NCBI GenBank assembly: GCA_013416395.1
Contig: JACCEP010000014.1
Span: forward strand, 1 to 64,000
DNA: 64,000 bases
Origin: Alcaligenaceae bacterium
Lineage (GTDB): Bacteria > Pseudomonadota > Gammaproteobacteria > Burkholderiales > Burkholderiaceae_B
Direction of reading: 5' to 3'
Made by a program: the position numbers and the translations under genes. Of the stretch, positions 43,947-52,484 are shown in pieces. The notes below the pieces were generated by a model. It searched no databases. It was given only the letters and a program-made list of their open reading frames with translations, and was not told the origin of the DNA. Numbering within the stretch: the first letter of the stretch is position 1; each line of letters begins with the position of its first letter.

Positions 43947-44183
43947 GTGCCTTCACCGGAACGTTGCGGAAAGCGTGCCGCTGCCGTCATGAGTCTGATC
44001 CAGTCAGCAAAATTAAATGGCCATGATCCGTGTGCATATCTGAAGGACATTCTGACCCGGTTGCCTAGACACAAGGCCAGCCAGATCGACGAACTGTTAC
44101 CGCACAACTGGCAGCCTGGCACACCTTGACTAAAAACTACGCCTGTATCAGCAGGCGTCAATGGGGGGTCGCCGGAATCTTAC
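43947..44183 (+). pseudogene. IS66-family TnpC C-terminus and right end
   Basis: Coding to 44129 reads RAAAVMSLIQSAKLNGHDPC, AYLKDILTRLP and IDELLPHNWQP, the C-terminal end of IS66 TnpC. The element end follows: the reverse complement of 44163-44183 reads GTAAGATTCCGGCGACCCCCC, starting with the GTAA typical of IS66 termini. It stops exactly where IS3 orfA is interrupted (44184), so an IS66 copy inserted into that orfA and was later mostly deleted. Confidence 0.72.
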
Positions 44184-44265
44184 AGCGATATTCGCCGCGA
44201 TGTTCTTGCCCCAGTCGCACCGCGCGCTCCCGGACTTCAGGTGAAAATTTGTTGGTCTTGTTCAT
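44184..44265 (-). pseudogene. IS3-family orfA N-terminal remnant
   Basis: From ATG 44265 the minus strand reads [20 protein letters not shown] then EHRGEYR, the start of an IS3-group orfA, broken at 44184 by the IS66 end. Upstream the leader contains GTTTTGAGGAGGCTCC, also seen before a second orfA start at 49911. Together with the orfB end at 42420-42738 it outlines one original IS3 element of about 42.4-44.3 kb. Confidence 0.75.
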
Positions 44266-44317
44266 GGCTCCATTCTCTCAAGATTTGGAGCCTCCTCAAA
44301 ACGCGGTCCGATTCAGG

Positions 44318-45106
44318 TTAGAGCTTCTGTGGTGCAGCAGGATAAACTAGTTCATCACGCTCACCGAAGACAATCTTGTACGCTACACCGTTCAGCGTCT
44401 CGTCAATCACGAGCTTGATTATTGCTTTAGCCACATCATCCGGCTCAAGAGCGGGATTGTCGATTCTGCCCGCACGCCCAGAGAGAAAGGCTTGGCGGCT
44501 GCTCTCGTCATAAAAGCGTGCGCTATTTGCTTCAAGAGTTGTTTTGACTAGAGCAGGGCAAACACAATTAACACGGATGTTACTCTCGGACTTCAAGAAG
44601 GCCAGAGAGCGGGTTAGGTTGACGATCCCAGCTTTGGTCATGGCATAAACAGGATCGATGAGATTCGGCGTCAATCCTGAGGTTGATGACGTATTGACTA
44701 TAACCCCAGCGCCCCGTGGCCGCATATGTAGCAATGCCGCCTGGATGCAGTTCAGCGTGCCGATCTGATTGACTGCGATGGCCCTCAACCAGTGATCTCG
44801 ATCACCTTCAGGGAATCGAGGGCCACCTAAAATACCCGCATTATTGATCAGTATATCGATACCGCCAAACAGGCTCTTGGCCCGGTCCATCAGGCGCTGG
44901 ACTTGAGTTTCATTAGTGACATCCGCTGGTATGAACACTGCAGTTTCAGGGGAGGCGCCTATCGCGTCGAGCGCGACCTCGCCGTTTTGGTCATCCAGTC
45001 CGCTGAGCACCACTTTGGCGCCATTCTGATGCAGTAATTTTGAGACAGCTAATCCGATACCGCTCGTTCCGCCGGTGACTACGGCCACTTTCAGATCTAT
45101 GTTCAT
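44318..45106 (-). CDS. SDR-family oxidoreductase (module B)
   Basis: This 262-residue classical SDR has VTGGTSGIG, NNAGIL, Ser in VNTSSTSG and the catalytic YAMTK. It probably oxidises or reduces a hydroxy/oxo acyl-CoA or an alicyclic alcohol. It is the last gene of a minus-strand operon with a Bug receptor, a CoA-transferase and a hydroxyacyl-CoA dehydrogenase; the spacing to the previous gene is 23 bp. Its 3' end lies just beside the IS3/IS66 block. Confidence 0.83.
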   Translation of the reverse strand: MNIDLKVAVVTGGTSGIGLAVSKLLHQNGAKVVLSGLDDQNGEVALDAIGASPETAVFIPADVTNETQVQRLMDRAKSLFGGIDILINNAGILGGPRFPEGDRDHWLRAIAVNQIGTLNCIQAALLHMRPRGAGVIVNTSSTSGLTPNLIDPVYAMTKAGIVNLTRSLAFLKSESNIRVNCVCPALVKTTLEANSARFYDESSRQAFLSGRAGRIDNPALEPDDVAKAIIKLVIDETLNGVAYKIVFGERDELVYPAAPQKL

Positions 45107-45129
45107 TGCTTAGCTACTTTATTTAGAGT

Positions 45130-46083
45130 TCAGTTGCGGACCGGATTCAGTAGACGGATTAACTCGATTAATCGCTCGTCCTGATGCATGGCAACCTCCT
45201 TCACCGCCTTGCCGTCCAGATACTCGCTGAGCTGTTGGAGGAGGCGCTCTTGAATTGCAGTATCGGAGAGATCTGGCGTTTTCATTGTTTGCCATCTTCC
45301 GATCATTCCCGGAGCAAAGTGCGTTAGAAAATGAGCAAATCCCCCTTCACCCCCAGTCGTGTGGAATGAGGTGTATTGGCCTTGTATTGCCCACTTGAGA
45401 GCAGGACCGAATCGTAGAGCATCATCGATCTCTCCTACGGTCGCGTACCCGTTCGCTACAAGCCAAACAGCTTCACGGAATAGTGCACTAGCCAGCCGAT
45501 TGGTAATGTGGCCAAATATTTCCTTCCGTACGCGGATAGTATGCTTGCCCATTGAAAGATAGAGTGCCTCGATCGTATCGACTGCGGCCGGGTCGGTTGC
45601 ATCTCCTCCGCCGATCTCGACCAGGGGCATCAAATGGACGGGGTTGTAAGGATGTGCAAGAGTGATGCGCTCTGGGTGCAGGCACTGCTCTTGCAGTTGT
45701 GAAATCGCAAGGCTCGATGTGCTGCTTGCTATTAGAACGTCAGGAGGCACAAGCGCATCAATGTCACGAATCAGCGCGATTTTGGATTCCAAATGCTCTG
45801 GCGTGCTCTCGTGTACAAAGTCTGTGGCACGCACGCAATCTTCCAGTGTACTGTGAAATGTCAATGCATGAAGGGGAGCTTCCCCGCTGCATGTGCCCAG
45901 ACTCGCCATGGCGTTCCAGGAGGTGGCGACGTGACGTCTCACGCGGCCTGGCGCACCAGGTGACGGATCGTAGGCCTTTACGGTATAGCCTCGTGCCAGA
46001 TAGACGGCGATCCAGCCTGCGCCGATAACACCAGCCCCCACAGCCGCGACGCACTTGATCCTGTCCTTTCCTAGAAATTCCAT
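45130..46083 (-). CDS. 3-hydroxyacyl-CoA dehydrogenase (L-carnitine dehydrogenase-like)
   Basis: This 317-residue protein has the NAD-binding GAGVIGAGWIAVYLARG and the Ser-containing SSTSSLAISQLQ. The catalytic His is in LAHPYNPVHLMPLVEI. The C-terminal helical domain contains FGHITNRLASALFREAVWL. The single-domain length fits 3-hydroxybutyryl-CoA/L-carnitine dehydrogenase-type enzymes. It oxidises a 3-hydroxy group with NAD. It is 13 bp downstream of the CoA-transferase in the same operon. Confidence 0.85.
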   Translation of the reverse strand: MEFLGKDRIKCVAAVGAGVIGAGWIAVYLARGYTVKAYDPSPGAPGRVRRHVATSWNAMASLGTCSGEAPLHALTFHSTLEDCVRATDFVHESTPEHLESKIALIRDIDALVPPDVLIASSTSSLAISQLQEQCLHPERITLAHPYNPVHLMPLVEIGGGDATDPAAVDTIEALYLSMGKHTIRVRKEIFGHITNRLASALFREAVWLVANGYATVGEIDDALRFGPALKWAIQGQYTSFHTTGGEGGFAHFLTHFAPGMIGRWQTMKTPDLSDTAIQERLLQQLSEYLDGKAVKEVAMHQDERLIELIRLLNPVRN

Positions 46084-46096
46084 GGTTTTTTCTTTT

Positions 46097-47329
46097 TTAG
46101 ATTATTCCGCCAACGCGCAGCTCGCTGATTTCTTCGCGAGTAAGTCCCAACACATCGCTTAGGACCTCTTCGCTGTGCTGACCAAGCATCGGTGGCGCAA
46201 GGTACTCGGTAATAGGAGTTTCAGAGAACTTTACTGGGTTAGCGACCATACTGACTTCGCCGGATTGTGAGAGCGGATGCGGAACTCGAACTTCCATTGC
46301 GCGCCACTTAATTTGCTGATCGTCGAAGACCTGGCGAAGATCGTTCACAGGGCCACAAGGTACGCCGTTCTGTTCGAGTCGGGTTAATAACTCATCACTT
46401 TTCCAGGTTGCGATGATTGGATCAAGGATCTCGGCAAGTGCCTTTCGGTTCAGTCCGCGTCCCAGATTCTTTTCAAATCTTGGGTCGTTTGCAAGCTCTG
46501 GCATGCCAATCAAGCGGCAGAAACGTACGAACTGGTCGTCGTTGCCGATAACTATAACTATGACTTGATCCGCACACATGAACGTCCGCTGTGGCATGCC
46601 CCCATTTCCTTCATTGCCTCTGCGAATAGGCACTTCGCGTCCGATGAGGTAGTGGCTGGAATAGTGCGATATAGAAGCGACGATGGAGTCGAGGAGCGCG
46701 ATGTCTATGTGCTGTCCTTGGCCACCATTTACATCCCGATGATAGAGTGCTGCGAGAATAGCGGACAGCGTAAAATGTCCGGCTTGGATGTCGGCCAGGC
46801 TGGGGCCAACCTTCATAGGGCCCGCTCCTGGTTGATCGTCTGCCGCACCAGTGACGCTCATCAGCCCACCCATTGCTTGGAACACGAAGTCGTAGCCGGG
46901 GCGATGGCTATAAGGCCCAGACTGGCCAAAACCCGTCACGGAGCAATAAATGAGCTTTGGGTTGAGATCGTGAAGAGTCTCATAGTCTAAGCCGTAGCGC
47001 TTCAGATCGTTGACTTTATAGTTCTCGATGAATACATCAGACACCGCAACTAGCTTGCGAACGAGCTCCTGGCCTTCGGGTTTCGAAATATCCACAGTAA
47101 TGGACTTCTTGTTGCGATTAGCGCTTATGTAGAATGCCGATTCCTGCGTATCATCACCATTCGAGTCTTTAAGGAAAGGTGGACCGAACCGCCGGGCATC
47201 ATCGCCGGCGTTTGGACGTTCTACCTTGATTACCTCCGCGCCTAGGTCACCCATAATCTGGGCGGCCCAGGGGGCAGCGAGGATCCGGCTCAAGTCTAAA
47301 ACACGAATTTGCTTAAGAGGTAAAGACAT
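46097..47329 (-). CDS. CaiB/BaiF-family CoA-transferase
   Basis: This 410-residue class III CoA-transferase has the N-terminal VLDLSRILAAPWAAQIMGDL, IKVERPNAGDDAR, FGQSGPYSHRPGYDFVFQA and the catalytic Asp in GPSLADIQAG. It moves CoA between acids without ATP. In this operon it may activate the substrate brought in by the Bug receptor, or recycle CoA from a product. The start at 47329 is preceded by a 584-bp gap, so it may have its own promoter. Confidence 0.86.
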   Translation of the reverse strand: MSLPLKQIRVLDLSRILAAPWAAQIMGDLGAEVIKVERPNAGDDARRFGPPFLKDSNGDDTQESAFYISANRNKKSITVDISKPEGQELVRKLVAVSDVFIENYKVNDLKRYGLDYETLHDLNPKLIYCSVTGFGQSGPYSHRPGYDFVFQAMGGLMSVTGAADDQPGAGPMKVGPSLADIQAGHFTLSAILAALYHRDVNGGQGQHIDIALLDSIVASISHYSSHYLIGREVPIRRGNEGNGGMPQRTFMCADQVIVIVIGNDDQFVRFCRLIGMPELANDPRFEKNLGRGLNRKALAEILDPIIATWKSDELLTRLEQNGVPCGPVNDLRQVFDDQQIKWRAMEVRVPHPLSQSGEVSMVANPVKFSETPITEYLAPPMLGQHSEEVLSDVLGLTREEISELRVGGII

Positions 47330-47913
47330 AAAAAACCTTGTGTTACGGGCTGTAGTGGGACGTCGACGTCAATAAAACAAAATAGATTCGGGATTTCGCT
47401 ATGCATGTATTCGAATCACAAGATACACAGTTGGCCTTTGCCTGGACAATCGGACAATGTTCCTTTGTGGCTCATCAGTCAAGATATCGCGGACGTGTTC
47501 GCCACCCTTAAGGAAGTCATTCCGTGGAATTATATGGATGTCGTGTGCGCTGCCATGAGAAGCACGTATGGTGGAAACGCTGCTCATGCTCCTCTCACGT
47601 TATCCCTGTTTCCAAAGCTTTACATCCAGAGATCTGAGCCCCGCGGAAGAGTCGTTAATCTGGACTGTGGGTTTGACAAAGTATGAACTTTCGATGCCCT
47701 GGAGCGTGAAGAGCTGATCCATGTACAGTTCCGTCTTTTCGCCGCAGGGTACCAATCTGGCGGAGTTCGTTGCTCTTGGAATGTTTCGATTTTGTCGAGT
47801 TCCGCTATGCGGCCGGTAATCGTCGCGCGGTGATTCGCCCTGAATCTGTAGGAGGCGTAACCCCAAGGTTCCTAAAGCCAATAGAGTGGCGGGTCGCCGC
47901 CGCCCTCTTACGT
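47330..47913. other. Gap inside the minus-strand operon, possibly a decayed gene
   Basis: No recognised gene occupies these 584 bp between the Bug receptor and the CoA-transferase. On the minus strand, a 62-codon frame (47587-47399) starts with ATG behind GAGAGGAG and reads MSSVSTIRASHGSAHDIHII; just upstream another open frame (47881-47600) ends ahead of it. Both have coding-like composition but no known domain. They could be pieces of one frameshifted gene. Confidence 0.35.
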
Positions 47914-48921
47914 CTATTTCCGCTTAAAATTTATGTTTTTCGTCACCTCGCTCCAGCGATCGATTTCATGACTCACGAAATCCGCATAGGCTTTGGGGCC
48001 CGTTGATGGAATGGACATACCGCCGCTCTTTACTCGTTCTTGGTAAGAGTCGGAGCTCACGGCCGCCGCGGCTGCGTCGCTGAGCTTTTGGATGACCCCT
48101 GGCGGAGTGCCTCGCGTAACGTTTAGTCCACCGAAAGTATAAACTAGCATGTTATCCAGCCCTACGCTCTTGAGTGTCGGAAGTTCCGGCATCAGTTCGT
48201 TCGGCTTTTCACCGGTTGAGGCAAATGCCTTGACCTTCCCAGTTTTTAACATAGCTGCTGCCGTGGTGGGCGTAGCAAGCAAAAGATCCACTTGGCCGGC
48301 GGCAACGTCAATGGCTGCTGGTTGCTCGCCTTTGTAGGGGACGTGCAGCATCGGAGATCCAATTGTGTTTGCTAGCATCGCGAGTCCAAGATGTTGGATA
48401 CCGCCTACGCCGCTAGAACCATAAGTGTATTTGTTGGGATTCGCTTTTATGTCGGCAAGTAGTTCTTGGATGTTGTTTGCCTTCAGGTTGTTCCGACCAA
48501 TCAAAATATAGCCATTTACATATAAAAGACTGACCGGTGCCAAATCTCGGGGATAATTTTCTGCAGTTTTGTCAATAAGAGGCAAGAGGACCTGAGGTCC
48601 AGAGCCACATAAGCACATCGTGTAGCCGTCTGGTGGGGAGGCTATCGTTGCATTTGCCATGATCGATCCGGCACCTCCTGCGCGGTTTTCAACGACAACC
48701 GGCTGTCCCAACACCTTAGACATCTCTGCAGCAGCGGCACGTCCCATGACGTCGGTGTTGCCGCCCGCTGAAAACCCGATAATGAGATGGATGGGGCGAG
48801 TGGGATAGTCCTCTTGAGCGGAGGCGAAGTTGGCGACAGAAAGCGCCAGGAGCGTGCCAGTCACTGCAGCAAAACGCTGAATTCGGGCGAAACGCAATGA
48901 GGGAAGGGGTATTTGTCTCAT
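47914..48921 (-). CDS. Bug/TctC-family extracytoplasmic solute receptor
   Basis: This 335-residue exported receptor has a signal peptide cut after FASA (about residue 35) and the family blocks YPTRPIHLIIGFSAGGNTDV, VVVENRAGGAGS and SSGVGGIQHLGLAMLAN. Bug receptors bind carboxylates and related small acids with high affinity. No TctA/TctB membrane proteins are encoded here, as is common in Alcaligenaceae. It heads the minus-strand operon of module B and probably binds the substrate acid. Confidence 0.87.
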   Translation of the reverse strand: MRQIPLPSLRFARIQRFAAVTGTLLALSVANFASAQEDYPTRPIHLIIGFSAGGNTDVMGRAAAAEMSKVLGQPVVVENRAGGAGSIMANATIASPPDGYTMCLCGSGPQVLLPLIDKTAENYPRDLAPVSLLYVNGYILIGRNNLKANNIQELLADIKANPNKYTYGSSGVGGIQHLGLAMLANTIGSPMLHVPYKGEQPAAIDVAAGQVDLLLATPTTAAAMLKTGKVKAFASTGEKPNELMPELPTLKSVGLDNMLVYTFGGLNVTRGTPPGVIQKLSDAAAAAVSSDSYQERVKSGGMSIPSTGPKAYADFVSHEIDRWSEVTKNINFKRK

Positions 48922-49178
48922 GTAAGTTTTATCCTGATTATTTTCACTAAACCACTAAAATAATAGTTCCATTAGGTGAAACTAGAGTCTTCTGGTGAAA
49001 TCGTAGTTTAAGCGATTGCTGCTAGATGTCAAGGATATTGGCGATTTTTATAGGCGATACATTCCACGAGTTATAGTTACCATTATCGAAATCATGATTG
49101 AAAATCTGAATTACGGCGGCAGAATCCTTGGTGTTGAGCAGCATCGATTCCGAGAGTGAATACATGGTGTGCGATAGA

Positions 49179-49320
49179 AAGCCCTAAGGGTTCTTGTACC
49201 TGGGCCACCGCACCGTCGATGCTAAGAACGCGATGATCTCCGACATGCATGTAACGCCGGCCAATGTTCATGACAGCCAACCGAATATCCATCTGTACTA
49301 TGTTCTTGATCTGTGGACAC
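49179..49320 (+). pseudogene. IS1182/IS5-type transposase fragment
   Basis: The plus strand reads KP, an in-frame stop (TAA 49185-49187), then GFLYLGHRTVDAKNAMISDM and HVTPANVHDSQP. This is the DDE-transposase core of the IS1182 type, where the first catalytic Asp lies in HRTVDAK. Both ends are lost and a stop interrupts it. Confidence 0.65.
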
Positions 49321-49487
49321 GCCAGTGGCGTGCTCGTAATGCTAATAATGCAACGGTCGATGGGCACTACGCCGATGATAGTGTTTAGCGACAATGAACT
49401 TGACACGACTGGCCAAGATGGTTGATGTGCGACAGATAGTGCGTTTCGGCTGCAAAATGAGTTGCTTGCCAGGAACTCATCCAGACC

Positions 49488-49830
49488 TACAGCAGCGAAT
49501 GAGCGAGTTCGGGTTAAGCTTGAATGCGCCTAAGACGCGGCTTATCGAGTTTGGGCGATTTGCAGCGCAGCAGCGCAAGCGTTAAGGTCTTGGCAAGCCG
49601 GAGACGCTTGACTTTCTGGGGTTCACACATTGTTGCGGCACCACTAGACCGGGGCGATTTACGGTCGTACGCCTGACGTTGAAAAAGCGCATGCGAGCAA
49701 CACTGGCGGCGTTGCGAGAACAACTGCGAAACGCAGCCATCAACCAATTTCTGCAGTAGGCAAATGGTTGTAGCGTGCTATCAGAGGCTACTTCGCGTAC
49801 TACGCAGCGCCTACAATCCTGCTGCACCTG
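49488..49830 (+). pseudogene. Group II intron reverse transcriptase/maturase remnant
   Basis: The plus strand reads MSEFGLSLNAPKTRLIEFGR then an in-frame TAA and GLGKPETLDFLGFTHCCGTT, GRFTVVRLTLKKRMRATLAA. This order is the end of the RT domain and the start of the thumb/X domain of group II intron ORFs (KTxxxxFGRF, GKPExFxFLGFTH). Further frame breaks follow, and no intact intron RNA domain V was recognised. It is a dead fragment. Confidence 0.72.
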
Positions 49831-49860
49831 GATGGCTTTCGTGCTGAAGCGTGCCGAAAA

Positions 49861-49990
49861 TTGAATCCCCCGGGTTTTGAGGAGGCTTTAATTCCTGAGA
49901 GATTGAATCCATGAGAAAAGCAATCAAATTTTCCCCTGAAGTGCGCGAACGCGCTGTGCGCCTGCTGCAGGAACATCGCAGTAAGTACCC
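49861..49990 (+). pseudogene. IS3-family left end and orfA N-terminal remnant (second copy)
   Basis: A leader with GGGTTTTGAGGAGGCTTTAA precedes ATG 49911, which begins [20 protein letters not shown] then EHRSKYP. It matches the first IS3 orfA at 44265 in both leader and protein. The frame degenerates in a C9 tract (49988-49996), after which no transposase sequence is visible. Confidence 0.7.
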
Positions 49991-50489
49991 CCCCCCACGC
50001 AAAGTCACTTGGCAAGACGACGCAACCATGTTGGCCTGGGTGTCGTCGCTGTGATGTAGTCCTGGTGCTGGGCGGTCAGACTGACCACCCAGCTTCAAAA
50101 CAATCATCCATCAGGCAAATTGGGGCAGATACGTCGGCCTGCGCTATTCGCCGTTATGTGCCGATTTCCTGACTAGAGATCGTTGATTTACGCCACCTGG
50201 ACGCACCGAGGGAACATAAGATAACGGTGCACATAAGTCGCATAACCACCCCAGCGGCGTACCCGAATCCAGCGAGGCCGATTTGGCATTGACACGGCAC
50301 CTAAAACAATAGTGTCAAGCTTGGCATTATTGTTTTTATGCCAAGGAGTCGGTAATGTGAAGGAGTTGCGGTCAGGCCTTGCTGCATGGGCTCGGAAGAC
50401 TCGTCTGCTTGTCATTACTAGGCCGATTCGGGAGATTTCGATGACGAGTTGTGCGACGATTTCTGGGTGTTCAACCCCAGGAGATCGTC

Positions 50490-50801
50490 ATGGAACGATT
50501 GGAACTTACCGCTGAGATACAACTCGCCCAACTGCGAGAGCATCTACAGGCGCAGCGCTACAGCTGCGTTGTCACCACCAACTACGTTGTCAACGCCAGG
50601 GCCTTTCTGCATGCTCTTGGCCGTAAAGGTATTGATGCACGGGTTGTTTTGCTGACCGATGTGGATCGCTACCTTGCTGGCCTGACCCGCAGACGAGGCC
50701 AATGCAAGCTGCCTGCCATGTGGCTGCGCTCCCATCGAGCGGCCGTGCAGATGTTGCTGCGACTGGTTCAGGGACAGTGGCCTCCGAAGACCATGCCCTA
50801 A
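50490..50801 (+). pseudogene. Tyrosine recombinase/integrase, N-terminal fragment
   Basis: From ATG 50490 (MERLELTAEIQ) about 103 residues read like the SAM-like, DNA-binding N-terminal domain of a phage-type integrase (LREHLQAQRYSCVVTTNYVV then ARAFLHALGRKGIDA). The catalytic R-H-R-Y domain is missing, because the frame ends in IS66-end sequence near 50800-50900. It is a truncated remnant. Confidence 0.6.
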
Positions 50802-50881
50802 AGGATGGGGATCCCTCCTGCGAGACGCTCACGACCGAGCGTAAGAATGTTTTTTGCAGCGATAAAAAAAAACCAAAGACT

Positions 50882-50935
50882 GTAATGTTCCGGTGAAGAC
50901 ACCTTGAGCGCACCCTCCTGATAAGAGAATATAAG
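50882..50935 (+). mobile_element. IS66-type terminal sequence
   Basis: GTAATGTTCCGGTGAAGACA starts at 50882 with the GTAA expected at IS66 ends, and resembles the other IS66 end at 44183 (GTAAGATTCCGGCGA). A 28-base stretch (50884-50911) recurs in inverted orientation at 43938-43965 with 26 of 28 bases identical. The rest of the element is replaced by an IS407-like fragment near 50935. Confidence 0.6.
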
Positions 50936-50964
50936 CGTCCGCCTATTTATCGGGGGAACCCCAT

Positions 50965-51165
50965 CCATACCGCCAAACTTGGCTTTCCACTTGTAAAAAG
51001 TAGAGCTGCCAAATCCATGCTTGCGGCACAGCGCATCCACAGCTAAGCCCGCTTCAGCATCCTTGATGAAGCCGATGATCTGTTCTTCGGTAAACCGTTT
51101 CTTCATGTCCGTGTTTCTTTAAACGGACCCTACCTGATTTTGTGCCTAACTTTGGGGGCAGGTCA
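50965..51165 (-). mobile_element. IS3-family (IS407/IS2 group) end with orfA N-terminus
   Basis: The minus strand from 51165 starts TGACCTGCCCCCAAAG, an IS407-type terminal repeat. It leads to ATG 51106 encoding MKKRFTEEQIIGFIKDAEAG, LAVDALCRKHGFGSSTFYKW and KAKFGGMD, an orfA with helix-turn-helix. Homology ends near 50965. Only this end of the element remains. Confidence 0.75.
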
Positions 51166-51366
51166 AGGTTCTTGCACTTATTTTATTGCTCAGGTTATGT
51201 GATTCAGATCGGGTTTTATCGTGTGGTTAATAAAAACAAAAGACCGGGTTAATCAAATTGGAATTCACATAATTGATCATTGTTCGTAAAGTTGAACAAT
51301 CCGAAATGCAATTGTTCTCGCATTTCGGGTTCGTTAAGGCATGCTAGGGCGAGGGGAAATGGAACT

Positions 51367-52353
51367 ATGAGCTTGGGAGTCGTATGCCGCGCATTGGGCG
51401 GCCCGGATCTACTTAGATTGGAGCGAGTTTCGTCGCAGCCTGTTGGGGATGGTGAAGTTAGAGTGGCTGTTCATGCTGCAGGAATCAACTTTCCTGATCT
51501 GTTGACAGCGGCTGGTAAGTATCAAATCAAGCCTCGTTTGCCCTTTGTTTTGGGTATGGAAGGTGCAGGCGTGATTACTGAGGTTGGAAAAGGGGTTGAT
51601 TCAAAGCGTCTTGGTGAGCGTGTGATGGGCTGGGCCTGGAATGGGTTCTATGCAGAAGAAATAGTTGTGCCGGAATCGAACATTCTGGTCATACCTGATC
51701 GATTTGGTTTCGTTGAGGCTGCGTCGTTTGTGGTGGCAACGTCAACAGCAGTCAATGCGCTTCTGCAGCGGGCAGGTACGAGGCAAGGAGAAACCTTGTT
51801 GGTTCATGGCGGGGCTGGAGGGGTTGGACTGGCTGCGGTCGAAGTTGGGAAGTTGCTGGGAGCAAAGGTAATCGCTACCGCATCAAGCCCAGAAAAGCTG
51901 AGTCTTGCGGCTAGCCGAGGTGCTGACTACTTGATTGACTACTCGCAGGAAGATTTCCCTAGCCGCGTAATGGAACTTACTTCTGATAGAGGGGCTGATG
52001 TAATCCTCGATACGGTTGGCGGCGATGTGTTTGATCAATCGGTGGATTGCATTGCATGGGGTGGACGGCTGCTTGTGGTCGGTTTTGCCAGTGGGCGAAT
52101 TCCTCAGATCAAAACCAATAAGGCGTTATTGAAGTGTTTCAGTCTTGTAGGAGTCAGAGCTCTTGAGCACGTGAAGCAAAAGCCGGAGGAAGGCTTGGCT
52201 TATCGCGAATGGATGTTGTCGTTTGCGGAAAAAGGGCTATTGCGTCCGTATGTTTCCAAAGTGTATCCACTTCGCGATTTTCGAGATGCGTTGTTCGAAC
52301 TGGAGTCACGGCAAGCGCAAGGGCGAATAGTTCTTCAGGTCCGTTCGGACTGA
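51367..52353 (+). CDS. NADPH:quinone oxidoreductase-like MDR protein
   Basis: This 328-residue zinc-free MDR protein has GINFPDLLTAAGKYQIKP, VLGMEGAGVITEVGKGV and the cofactor-binding block LLVHGGAGGVGLAAVEVG. Relatives reduce quinones, enones or enoyl-CoA esters with NADPH. It is the first gene of the right arm of module B; an acyl-CoA dehydrogenase follows after 131 bp. ATG 51367 behind GAGGGGAAA is preferred over the frame extension to 51280. Confidence 0.83.
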   Translation: MSLGVVCRALGGPDLLRLERVSSQPVGDGEVRVAVHAAGINFPDLLTAAGKYQIKPRLPFVLGMEGAGVITEVGKGVDSKRLGERVMGWAWNGFYAEEIVVPESNILVIPDRFGFVEAASFVVATSTAVNALLQRAGTRQGETLLVHGGAGGVGLAAVEVGKLLGAKVIATASSPEKLSLAASRGADYLIDYSQEDFPSRVMELTSDRGADVILDTVGGDVFDQSVDCIAWGGRLLVVGFASGRIPQIKTNKALLKCFSLVGVRALEHVKQKPEEGLAYREWMLSFAEKGLLRPYVSKVYPLRDFRDALFELESRQAQGRIVLQVRSD

Positions 52354-52484
52354 AGTGCCGTGTGCAAATCAGAATTTGGAGATGTTTCTTAATAAAGTTT
52401 TTGGGAAACATAAGCCGGTTATCCGCGTGATTGTTGTGATGAACGATTGCTAGGTTTTGTGTGGTTATTGGTGAGGAATCATTT

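Noticed and set aside
49988-49996. C9 tract as a phase-variation switch
   Set aside because: It lies in a dead IS3 orfA fragment with no gene behind it.
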